Assembly (NCBI RefSeq): GCF_963678635.1
Contig: NC_087067.1
Coordinates: 48,463,618 to 48,527,617, forward strand
Source of the DNA: Symsagittifera roscoffensis
Lineage: Eukaryota > Xenacoelomorpha > Acoela > Convolutidae
DNA length: 64,000 nucleotides
Reading direction: 5' to 3'
In this document: positions 34,928 through 46,015 of the stretch, one piece after another
Numbering within the stretch: the first letter of the stretch is position 1
Layout: each line of letters starts with the position of its first letter
Notes under the pieces: generated by a model
The model's input: the letters and a program-made list of their open reading frames with translations, nothing else
Databases searched by the model: none
What the model was told of the DNA's origin: nothing
Made by a program: the position numbers and the translations under genes

Positions 34928-35302
34928 AGTGCGCGTCCAGACAATTCGGCGAAAGACAATTCAGCCGATTTGAAATTCAGACAATTCAGCCAAAAGTATG
35001 CAGACAATTCAGCCAGAGACAATTCAGCCAATAATAGTGATCGCCGCAGTCGCGCCAACATCTTGCGAGCTTGCCAACAGAGGGTAGGACTCTATACGAA
35101 ATTTAGAGCCCGGTCGGTTATCGCCGTGAAGCCGGCGACCTTAAACGGAGAAATAACTCCAATTCCGATTTTTTCTTTCGAATCTAGCGTTTTGTAAAAC
35201 TGGCTGAGTTGTCTCAGGCTGAATTGTCTGTATATTTTTCGCTGAATTATCTGAATTTCAAACTGGCTGAATTGCCTTTGGCCGACTTGTCTGTGCGCCA
35301 CA
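34928..35302. mobile_element. inverted-repeat element with iterated AGACAATTCAGCC motifs
   Basis: The left side starts GTGCGCGTCCAGACAATTCGGC and carries several CAGACAATTCAGCC units. The right side has the inverted units GGCTGAATTGTCTG and ends GGCCGACTTGTCTGTGCGCCAC. So the termini and sub-terminal repeats are inverted about a GC-richer core at 35.04-35.16 kb (TCGCCGCAGTCGCGCC). It is about 375 bp and non-coding. Class unknown. Confidence 0.6.
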
Positions 35303-36295
35303 GCAATGATATAGCCTGCAATTGGTGTAAATTTTAAGTGCTTATATACATGCACATAGCAATCATGTTGTTCACACAGAGTTGGATTCAAAACGGTCAA
35401 TAATTGCGGAGAAAAAACTACCCGGAGGCAATTTTTTTAACCTCTAAAATCAAGGGAGAATTAAACAGTGCAACCTCTGCGTAGGTAGCTTAGAAATTAA
35501 TATCAAAAAAGTGCTATTATAGAAACTTTTGATATATTTTAGAAACAATTGATATATTGATATATTTTGACGGAAAAGAGAAAAAGTCTTCATTTTTAGA
35601 TAAATGACACAAAAATCAAAAACAAAAAACAATCCTTGAGATGTCTAACTCAAAAAATTTTTTATTGAGTATTAAAGAAAATCAAAACATTGTTATATAA
35701 TCTGAATTTGGAACAAAAAGTCATCAATTGTTTTCATAAAATCAGTCGTTTAGCCTCAATTATTTCGAAAGAACGCTCTTTGGTGGGAGGAGGCACATCT
35801 ATCAGCAAATAAAATAAGGAAAAATCAGCTGTTCTGAAAAATAAAACTCTAGAGAAAGTCATTGCAGCTTAGAGTAGACTTTGATCATTTTAGGGCGTTT
35901 CCAGACAACCAGAGACGTAAATACTAGCATAAAATTGACAAACAGCTGGATGAAAATTCATTATGGTGTAAAAAACAACTGCTTCCAAAATGTCAAAAAG
36001 CAGTGTGATGCTCAAAATAAGTTTTTTGAGTTAATTTTCAAAAATCAAAAGAGAAATTAGTATCCTGGTGCCTTCGTGTTTATGGTTTATTCACGAGGAA
36101 TTCAAATTGCTTTGAAACACTTCAGTTTTTATTACCAATCAATAGTTCAGTTTTGACGCTTTTAGGAATTATATATGAAACTATAATACCATTCTGACGT
36201 AACCAGACATTATAAGAAAAAAATTTAGCACACCATCTGTTTCACCTTGACATTTTTTCTTGAAATACCTCAAATAATTTCGATAAAAATTTGAT
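35303..36295. other. upstream region of the channel gene, no feature seen
   Basis: No clear TATA box or repeat. An in-frame stop at 36296-36298 with no ATG before 36332 sets the 5' limit of the channel coding region unless an intron intervenes. Confidence 0.35.
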
Positions 36296-36331
36296 TAGAT
36301 TTCTAAAATACCGAATTTTGACGAGAAGGCA

Positions 36332-39300
36332 ATGGAAGTTGTCAATACATGGGCTCGACATGCGTCAATGCACTTCGTCGAACAAGCTTTCACGGTAACT
36401 CGATCAAGATCACATCGAGCTCGTCGAATTGTGACCTTTCTTTTGTTTACTTTTGCTTCATTTTGCTTATTTTTCCAATTCAAGCTTCTTTATCAAATTA
36501 TTTTTGTCAGACCGACAACTATTGATTTGGTTTATGAGCGTAAGCATAGTCTCAGTTTTCCTAACATCGTTATCTGCAATTTGAATCCTAGTTATCAGAA
36601 AATTCTAGAACTTACCAGCATGTTCGGGAATGTGGGCCCGCTCAATGTACAGCTGAATCAAATGGCCGTTAACGATTTGTACGAACCAGTGAGAATAGCA
36701 GCAAAAGACAATTTGTCTGCAATGATTGACAAATATTCAGTTTTGGAGACACAATACCAGTACAATTTGAACAAAACCGATCCAGCATTCGTCCAACTTC
36801 TAGGTTGTAGGCAGTTACAAGTTGATATTTTTAGGCAGTCACAAGTTGATTTTTTGGTTTCTGTTTCGTCCGGATTTTAAAAAGGGGTTAAATTTTAAAT
36901 GCGTCAAAAAAGTTGGGTGGCGTGTGCGTGGTTTCATTCTTAACGCATTTAAAGCATCAATCCCATTATAGAAAATGTAGGATTTCTTCATATTATTTGA
37001 AGCTTTTTTTGTCATTTGATCTGAAAAAAGGAAAATTATCGGCAGTGAGAAAATTTTTTTTTGTGATATACTTGTAAGCATAAATATGTATGCTGTAATA
37101 ACGCCCTCTCTAATCTTAACAGTTAACGAGGTTTCGGATAGCAAACGATTAGACTCATGCAAAAGTTTTCCAGATAAACTAAATTCAACCCTCTTGCATA
37201 TCCCTGGTGGGCCGTGCAGAGATAATCATGGTAGATTCAGAAAAAAATCAGTTTTTGTTCCGGCTTTCGAAGAAAGTAAGGAATATATATGCTCAGGGTA
37301 GTTTTGTCTAAATCAGACTAACTCTCAAAAATATTTCCAAGAATCTTAGTGGTCCCAGAACGGGCGCGCTCATCACTAGACTATCCTGTCTTAAATAATG
37401 TGGTGAAACGCTCAATAATACACTAACATGACAAAAAGAGCGCTGTGATACTTCGGTGCTGAAAGCTTATAGCGCAATATTTGCGCGTGGCGAATTAACC
37501 TACACCACAAACTTGTTTCAAATTCAATTGAAGCAGGCTAACTGGTCTTATTAATTCCAGACACGATTCCTAATATTCAGCTTAAAATGCATAGTTTTTC
37601 AAAATTTCATTAACCAAAAATTATTCGAGAGCAGTTTATGGACAATCGGAACATTCAGGGCTTTGCCCTGATACGAGCAGTCTTCTAGATATCTAATATG
37701 TCTTTCTGTCGTGCATTTCCACGTACAAATAATACCGGAAATGATTGTTCCGAAGTTCGAAGAAAACGGAAAATTTATGTTTGGGGTGGCTTTTTATTCA
37801 GCCTGTTTTCGCTAAATTTTGCGCGCTTTGAAAAGTTTGTTCAAAATGGTGAGCTGGTAGCAAAAAAAAATATGCAGGGCGAATTATCCCGCACAACAAA
37901 ATTGATTCAAATTAAATTGAGGCGTATCGGTCGTTCTAATTTGGCACGACTCAATTTTGATCTTTGATCATAAAGATTTTCATAAGTTTCTCTTCCTAGA
38001 AACTATTCGATATGGATTAAGAGGCAGTCGGAGCAATCAGGGCTTGTACCTGATATACGAGCAGTCCTTTAGCTTATATTTCGATCTACATATCAGCTGG
38101 ATAACATAATAATTCAAAAATAACTCTTTCTGATGTTGAAGTTATGGCTCCTTTTCCTTATAGCGCTGCAGGAAATTAAAGCCCTTCATATAGTAGAAAA
38201 GCAGCGTGAGGGGAAGGCTACATAAATTTTACTGTTCTAAAGTAACTATAATGGGAAAAAAACAACATTTTTTATAAAAACTTCCCAAAAACGCTCAAAT
38301 CAGCATTTTTTATCAATATATTTCAAAATTTTGAGCTATTTTTAAACAGCTCAATTTGTTTAATTGTATTTAAAATCAGATTTGAACGTTTAGGTTTTAT
38401 TCGGTCCCAGGCTCGCAATCAGCTTATGTGGCAACATGATGTGAAATCTATGAAAAATATTAAACTCGTAATTTAATAATCGGTTATAATCTCTCTTTTT
38501 AAAATCAAATGGAATTTATTTCTGTTGATTCTTTGTTAAAGATAGATTTCAGGTAAAATCTTGTCAAAAAAGTTCAAAATGCAACCGAGACCAGTTGACA
38601 TGGTTTTATCATTTTTTCGGCACTTCATTCCTATTCAACACGCTAATGTAAACTACAAAAGCATGTATTTAGCGTCTTTTATCCTAAAACTAAGTCCCAA
38701 ATTGACTTGCATCGACTTATAACGCATTAATCCGCCGCTTACGTTGCTATAAGAACAAAATATATCGCTCGTCTATTAAGACAAATCGGCCAAATTAATA
38801 AATTCCAAACTCTGTTTTCAAAAAATTTTTATCAAAAACGCCTAGTCGAAAAGTCAAAAGTTGAATGAAAAAAACCTAAGCTTAAGCTTTTCGCAAAGTC
38901 GGAACAGTAAATTATTTTTTTTACCAATCACAACGTACGTGTTGAGCGACATACCCGCATCCAAGTAATCAATTATAACGGAATATTATAATGCTTTTTT
39001 AACAATTATAATTGATTAAAATTACCAAAATTAGGTGTTTAGAGGATTTATAATTGATTATAATCGTAATATTTTTCTTACAAAAAAACCCTTAAAGTCA
39101 ATTATAAACAATTATAATCAATTATAATCTCATATTTTGCCGAAATTTTGTCAATTCAAAACTACATTAGAATTATTTCTTATGGGTTAGTATTTTTGTG
39201 TCAATGAAAAAATCTCTAAAAGAGAGATCTCTTGAACACTTCGGTTCATCTGAACACAAAGTTTCACCACGAAATAAAAGTCTCATTGAGATCCTTTCAT

Positions 39301-42300
39301 TTGAGTTGAAAGGTTCCCGTGGTAGATGAAAAATAAGTCTTCCGAATCACTCATGAAACTAATTCAATTTGCTGATATTTTGGTGTTTAAAAAAGCTTAA
39401 AATATGGATCACAAAACAACTCTAATGGGGAAGAAATGAAAAAAACTTATAAATTTAAACTAATTGGAAATTTTTAAAATTAGTTTTCTCATTTTTCATA
39501 GGAATCAACGTCTACAAAAAGCATTAAATTTAAGCAATTTAGATGCAACTTCGAAGAAAAAATGGACAAACAAAAGGAAGTATAATCAATTATAATAGAA
39601 TATTCTGGGTTTTTTGTGCAAAACTAATGAACTAGAAATTTGAATAAAAATAATGGATTATAATCAGTTGTAATCAATTTTAATTGTATCAAAAATAGAC
39701 GAATAAATATTCAATTATCATGGACTATAATGGTTTAGAGTTAATTATAATTTGATTTCAAAAAGAGAGATTATAACCGATTATTAATTGATTAAATTCG
39801 ATCGTTTCTCAGTTTTAGTAAGACTGGTACTGAAACCGTAATATAATCGATTATTAACGCTTGAAAATGGATGCGGTTATTAATCTCTCTGATTATTAGC
39901 GTTTTAGTTTGATGCCGAATTAATCTTATAGCAAGTTTGGTTACTACTTTTGATATAATTTACTGAAAGGTTTTGGGTACTTCAGACCAAATGACGCTTT
40001 CTAACAACTTAGAAAATTTGTTAAGGTCAGCTTTTTGTTGCTTCCATCGTTTCAAAGATCCTTTTCATCAGCAGTTTTCATTGTTTTCCAAATTGTTCCA
40101 GAATTCAGACCAACTCTGCTGGAAAACTTCATGACATATTATGAAGCTTCTTACTCCAGCGGATTCTCAACTGATATCTATGACGTGGAAGCTATCTACA
40201 AAGGGATGACTGCCAGTCTAGAAGAACAGGTGCAAAAAAAACTAATAGATAATTAGATATGGAAAAAGTTTTCCATGTTTTTTTTGTCAATTTTGCTTTT
40301 TTCATTATTATAAACTGGTCTGTAAAAAAGAGACTTTTCCAACGCTAGCCTCAACATATCAGCTTAAAACAGATTTTTGTCTGAATTTGTTTCAAATGGC
40401 TGAAGATTTATTTTACTTCCGTAGCGAAATCAATCTAACATAAAAGAATATGGCTGCTTCAAAATTCCAATGTCAAAAATTTCTTTTTTCTTGCTGGCTG
40501 AACAGGTCAAATTTTGTCTGTGGAGGGGCAAAAACTGTCTGGATAGCCAATTGTGGACCCTGAGGAGGACGAGAAACTTCTACTGCCACGAGTTTGAACC
40601 CACTGACAAAACTGTGGAACTCAAAATTCAGTCTTTGTCCTTGCTCCTTGGTACAGAAAAACCTCTACGTTCAATCATTCCCCCTTCAACCATTAAATTA
40701 CCCCCACCGCTGTTCAATCAATGAACCTCACTCTTTTACTTGAACGGGAGGGGGTAAGTGGCGAATCACGATAGTAAAAGTGAGCGATGGTATAAAAAAA
40801 AACAATTGAATAAAGTGTTAAGCTGCCAAATTGAAAAAGAACATTTTAAAATTTAATTATTCTGTGAAAAGTAAGAAATTATGAGAAGTAGAACTTAGCA
40901 ACTGCAAAAATCAGGAAATGAGGTAAAATTGAAAAAATAATGCAAGTTTCATCAAAAAATTCAGAAAAAGTCAATATAGTCGAATATATGTTGGGAAGAA
41001 AAACTAGGTTTGTTATTTTACTAAACATGTTGTGTCATGCTATTCGGTTTATGAAAATTTTGGGAATCGTTTCTCCATAAAACGTGATGTGATTTGAAAA
41101 AAGTGACTTCTGGTACAGCTAGGGTTTTGGCATAGGTTTGATTACTAAAAACAGCTCTTAACCTTTTTTTGACTATGAAAATCCTTGTAGTGTTTCCTCA
41201 TCAAAATCAAAAAAGAAGTTAAAAATTTAACACAGTAAAATTCCAATAACTACGACGACTTCGTTTCAGATTTTCAGCTTGACGGGGGCATCGGTTTCAT
41301 GGACGTTGGTGGTGGCCATAGCATCCAAGTCTATGTCTATGACCCATCTCAGACTGTGTTCACAACCCAAGACAAGTCCTACTCTCTCGATATAGCCCCT
41401 GGAAGGAGTTATTCCGTGGGACTGTCTGTCAGACAGTACTCTGATGAAAGTGGACTGAGCGGCTGTGTCGAGGAAGGAAAGAGAGGGTAGGACCAAAAAA
41501 GCCCATGATTGAGACAACTAAAATGAGTTACTAAGCGCCAACAAACAAAATCACAAATCTTGTCTCACAAATCTTGTCTCACAAATGTTGAAAACCACAA
41601 ATCTTGGAAATCAAAAATGTTGCAACATTATCTCACTGGTTACTCAATTGGCGCAATCGGTTGATCATAGGCCATCTTTGACAGTTAATGTCAACTTAAG
41701 CACAATTAAGGGCATAAATAAACAAAAAAGTGAACAAATATGACAAAAACTTTTTAATATCTAGAAAACTGGTTTAAAAAATGTCTTGCTTTTTTTGATA
41801 CCATAGACTTCTGTGATAACTATTTGTACAGAAATTTTCTTTCCCAGTATCTATGCTTCAGGGCCAAATTTAGCTGTGTTTTTTTTCAAAAACACCCTGC
41901 AATAAATTTGCATAATAAAAAAATAAATTACAAAGGCCTTCATTATATCCCAAACATTTAGTTTTCAATATTGAAAAAAGATCGACTACATTTTCAGATG
42001 AAAAAAAAATTGTTTCTGCAAATAATTTTCAAGGCATAACAGAACATGAAATATCAGGACATAGCCAATGATTATATTAGGTTTTCTAGTTCAATTTTTG
42101 GAAAAAGAGTTCTCTACTGATGACATTATAAACAAACACAAAAACCGAAAAAAAACATTTGTTATTGATAGCGAGCGAGCCTCAATACTCATATTTGAAC
42201 GTTTTTGAATAAGCGGGACGAAATGAACTTGACCTCAGGATGACTTAAAATGGAACTTTGGTTCAAAAAAATAGCATAGACATCGTGAATATAAAGTTTT

Positions 42301-44675
42301 GAAAGTCAAGAGGGCATAGACAAAACCACATCAAGCGTACAAAATCGAAATGCTGCGTAAAAGAAATGATTTTTTTTTCAGTCTTGCGCTAAAATTTTGT
42401 AGTGGGAGACTCAATGTTTCAGTTTTGTACAAAAATTGAAAAATATTTTTTGGTACAAAAAAGAATAATCAATTGATGGTTATTCAAGTTACACGAGTTG
42501 AGCATTTCAATTACTGTTTTTTGCTTCTTTTTTAAGCAACAAAGTTTGATAGCCATAAGCATCGCAGAAGCGTTCAAAACTCAAAATCAAACTAATTGTT
42601 CTAAGAACGGCTAATATATATTAATGAGCTTTGCTTGACAAGTGTTTTATCACTTGTATGAGCCTCTTTTGTAGAAACTTTTGATTTGTTTCTTTTATAA
42701 AAGCCCGTCTAGCTTTTTTGTGAGTGGTTTACAAAAAATTTCGAGCTTATTCATGGCTCTGAAATTTTAGTTTGTAACTCTCACACCAACAACTTGTCTA
42801 AATATACATTTTAAGGCACAAAACTTGGTTTTATAGTTCTCTAGAAATCTAAAAAGATTTAATTCAATTTGTTTAGCGCTCCAAATAATTTAACAAAAAC
42901 GGTACTCGGTTTTTTTGAAAGTGCAATTAAAATTGTCTTATAAATATACTGGAGTTCGCTAAAAAAATAATGATTCGCCGGACAAAATGCGAATTCCCTT
43001 ATCAAAATGAATATTCCCTTATCAAAATGCGGATTCCTTTATCAAAATGCGGATTCCTTTATCAAAATGCGGATTCCCTTATCAAAATGCGAATTTCCTT
43101 TATCAAAATCCGGATTCCTTTGTCAAAATGCGGATTTCCTCATGAAAATGTGTATTTTCTTATCAAAATCCGGATTCCTTTGTCAAAATGCGGATTTCCT
43201 CATAAAATGTGTATTCTCTTATCAAAATGCGGATTCCCTTGTCAAAATGCGGATTACTTTATCAAAATGCGGATTTCCCCATAAAAATGCGGATTAATTC
43301 ATCAAAAGTCGGATTCCCTCATCAAAATGCGAATTCTCTTATCAAAAAGCGGATTCCCTTATCAAAATGCGGATTCAATGTCAACAGATATCAACGCTTT
43401 CTTGTCGCGTGTTCATATTCAAACAGGAATTTTTATTTGTTTATCGATTCCGGAAAAATTTCTGGTTTTCGGAATTTTCGTTGTTGATTTGTCCAATTTT
43501 GCTGGTTGTGCTAGCATTTGGAGCTGTTTCTGGATTCCGCAACGGCCAGCAGATTTAAAAAATTGTCTTCCGGATTTTTACCAGCTTTGGTGCGGAATCC
43601 GCAAACTATTCAAAAATTTTCAGTTTGGCCTTGTAATTGTTTGTGTGCTTTTTTCTATATTGAAACTGGCCCATCTATTTCATACTGTTATTCTGCAGTA
43701 TTCTGAAGTATGACAATGAGGGCTACTCGCACCTGATGTGTGTGGGGGAGTGTGTGGCTGATGAAGAGTATAGACTGTGTGGTTGTGTCACTGATCCCTC
43801 CTACTTCTTGGACGAAGTGTCCATGTGTTCAGCCACCAACTACATACTCTGTCCATTCTACAAAGTCCAAGTTCTCAGTAAGATCCCTAAATTAAAAATA
43901 TATTTTCTAAAATAGACGTATCATAAAATTTTGAACTAAATGAATTTTGAACAAATCATTTAATAATTGTGAAAATCACAATTTCAGACATTTCTAATTC
44001 TTAGTTCACACCATTTTTTTTAACCAAAGTTTACTTTTGGGTTTTATAGCAGAAACTTTCAAACCCGAAAAAACTGAGAACAAATACGGAATCATTTTGC
44101 TCACTAATTTTTTCTTTATCGATATCAATTTTTTTAATCTATAGAAAAAATATCTTAATTTCAAAATATCTAATTGAGTTATGTTTTCAATTGTTATAAT
44201 TAAACATTTTAGTAATCAAAAAATCAGCTGTGATTTATTTTTCATCGAAACTTTTATTTTAGAGATGTGTCAAGAAAAATGTGCACCTCAATGCAGCTTC
44301 ACAAAATTCAGCATCTGGAAAACGTTTACTCAATTTCCAAATGCAGCCAGTCTCAAATACTACGCAGCCTTGCTTAATATCACCAATCCTAACATTTCAG
44401 AAGCCTATTCACGTAGAAATTGGGCTGACTTAACTATCAAAATGGATTCATTTGTCGTGGAAAGAACAACTATTCGCGCCAAATACGAACTGTTTTCGAT
44501 TGCAAGTGGATTTGGCGGTCTTTTGGGTCTGTTTCTAGGAGGCAGCTTGATGACTATTTTCGAGATTTTAGAATTACTTCTAAAACTGACCCTATCTATT
44601 GTATATTTTGTGGGGGAGAGATTTACTTTGATTATGAAAAGCATTAACAAAGTCTCGAGCGCAGATAATAATTGA
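36332..44675 (+). CDS. DEG/ENaC-family sodium channel subunit, apparently complete
   Basis: A trimeric amiloride-type cation channel subunit of the plasma membrane (degenerin/ENaC/ASIC family; subtype not assignable). Exons: 36332-36803, optional 37123-37275, 40102-40229, 40506-40613, 41278-41486, 43699-43877, 44263-44675. All junctions are GT-AG and in phase, giving 502 aa, or 553 aa with the optional exon. Exon 1 holds TM1 (residues about 33-58) and FPNIVICNLNP at 76-86. Exon 4 has QVYVYDPSQ and APGRSYSVGLSV, matching the family palm/beta-ball segment. Exon 5 is the Cys-rich part (CVGEC...CGCVTDP...CPFYK). Exon 6 has CQEKCAPQC and TM2 with GLFLGGSLMTIFEIL, the pore/selectivity region (G-x-S as GGS). 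The N-terminal gating motif His-Gly reads His14-Phe15. The exon 3 donor (GTGGAA, 40614) is the least certain. Confidence 0.9.
37123..37275 (+). CDS. candidate in-frame cassette exon of the DEG/ENaC gene
   Basis: A pyrimidine-rich acceptor (CTCTCTAATCTTAACAG) precedes it and a good donor (AAA-GTAAGG) follows at 37276. It starts and ends in phase 1, exactly matching the phase 1 end of exon 1 and the phase 1 start of the exon at 40102. It is 153 nt, 51 codons, with no stop, and could be skipped without a frame change. It would add VNEVSDSKRLDSCKSF, GGPCRDNHGRF and SVFVPAFEE to the extracellular domain. I cannot confirm expression, and no homologous insert is known to me. Confidence 0.5.
37470..38080. 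repeat. diverged tandem duplication, period about 380 bp, in channel intron 1
   Basis: GGCGAATTAACCTACACCAC (37489) matches GGCGAATTATCCCGCACAAC (37878), and each is followed by TT.AAATT.AATTGA.GC. Further on, both halves end with CAGGGCTTTGCCCTGATACGAGCAG (37656-37680) and CAGGGCTTGTACCTGATATACGAGCAG (38038-38064). Confidence 0.5.
38952..39880 (-). mobile_element. AT-palindrome MITE, complete copy in - orientation (channel intron 1)
   Basis: The left end, ATACCCGCATCCAAGTAAT, and right end, AAATGGATGCGGTTAT, are inverted repeats. A TA dinucleotide lies at each edge, compatible with a TA target duplication. Palindromic clusters sit at 38.97-39.13 and 39.58-39.86 kb around a core that is the inverse of 34.17-34.60 kb. 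About 0.93 kb and non-coding. Confidence 0.65.
40700..40760. other. C/G-rich hairpin-like stretch in channel intron 3
   Basis: TTACCCCCACCGC...CTCACTCTTTTACTTGAACGGGAGGGGGTAAG. The arms TTACCCCC and GGGGGTAA pair. It resembles the GC-rich cores at 3.9 and 10.8 kb. Confidence 0.35.
42975..43380 (+). repeat. 20 bp minisatellite in channel intron (about 20 copies)
   Basis: Imperfect head-to-tail copies of ATCAAAATGCGGATTCCCTT. Because 20 is not a multiple of 3, all frames stay open, giving repetitive ORFs (KMRIPLSKCGF). It lies between the exons at 41278 and 43699. Related GCGGATTCCGCAA motifs follow at 43.54-43.61 kb and also border the 19.1-22.3 kb element. Confidence 0.85.
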
Positions 44676-45690
44676 AATGTAGAATTTTTGTTGCTTTCCA
44701 GTTATTAAAAAAGCTTCAATTTTGAAAAAATAATTAAATTTTTTAAAATCGGCCAATAGCAGCATTTGACATTTTTTTAAATGGTAGTATTTTTTGATTC
44801 AGTTGAGATTTTTACCAGTTGGTAGAGCGTAAAAAATTTATCAGTTCGATCGAACTAAAAGGCAGACAAGAATAGAAATTTTTTGAAACCTGACAAAATT
44901 AGATTGAAAAATAAGTAGAAAAATAGTTTTTGAAAGATTTTGACCAAAACAATTGGAAAGTTATAAATTAGCCCACGGTGTAATAACATGGTCAACTCAA
45001 TATTGATGATGAGATCTGTCAGAATTGCTTCATCTGTTGGCAATCTTGAATTGGAATTCTCGCACAATATTTTATTGGTAATTTTTTGAGCTGGAATTGG
45101 AAAGCAATGTTAGGTTGGTATGTGGCTAATTATCCCCCCATACTACCTACCTAGAATCTAATAATCAAATTACAGTGAATAAAAAAATGAGATTTCGAAA
45201 ATACAAGACAAGTTTTTTAATCAACTTGTGTGCGTTTTAGACTTCGTAACGCAAAAAAATAATCCCAAATATTGGAATATTTTTTCTTTTAAAATTCTCA
45301 GTAGTTTAATAATTAAATGTTTGAAATTAGCTGTAAATAAATCAGATCCGAAGCAGTTTCTTATGACAGCATTGACACGTATTTCATCTTGCACCAATTT
45401 ATGCACCTGATTAGAGTGATTTTGTGATTGGATGATAACCTAGATCTAATTAGATGCATATAATATATTCTCGTCTCCTAAAAAATCAGCCCAAGTGCTG
45501 TTACTTTCCCATTTGCATTGCACCAAATGACAGTTGTCATACTTTCAATCCCTTCAAATTGTGTCACTTCTCTTTTCCTGTTTTGAATTGCCAAATTTCA
45601 TCTAAAATATATATTTTCTTGTATTTGTTTTTCAATATTCTGCTTGCTACTTTCCTGGGTAAGAAAAGGTTTGCACACATTTTGCCCCTC
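44676..45690. other. no feature seen
   Basis: 3' flank of the channel gene. AT-rich with no clear repeat or ORF of interest. The 3'UTR end cannot be placed with confidence. Confidence 0.4.
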
Positions 45691-45699
45691 TGAAGTTAT

Positions 45700-46015
45700 T
45701 GTCCGGGTTGAGGTGTTAGAGTTATTTTTCGAGTGGCTCGACCAAAAATAGCTATGTTTCAACCGACTCGACTGACTAAAATAGGCTGTTTTGACCGACT
45801 CAACTAAAAATGGCTACGTTTCGACCGACTCGAGCGACGCAAAAATTCGACTGTGTTCGACCCAAGCGTGGTATGTTTTGACGACCTGGAACCAAACTGG
45901 CAATGTTTCGACTATTTTTTTGTGTTCGATTTTGCGTTCGACTCTGTTTTGACCAATATTTATGTACGACTATGAATCAAAATAGTATTCGATTATGTTT
46001 CGACCAGATCGAAGC
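45700..46015. repeat. short degenerate array of TTTCGACCGACTCGAC-type units
   Basis: About seven irregular units such as CGACTCGACTGACTAAAAT and TTTCGACCGACTCGAGCG, decaying to the right. A related stretch lies in ASNS intron 2 near 26.4-26.52 kb. Confidence 0.5.

Noticed and set aside
42975-43380. CRISPR-like regular repeat
   Set aside because: The 20 bp units abut with no spacers and vary in sequence. It is a minisatellite in an intron of an animal gene.
42970-43487. Repetitive ORFs encoding KMRIPLSKCGF units
   Set aside because: Open in all frames only because the 20 bp repeat lacks stops. They lie inside a spliced intron.
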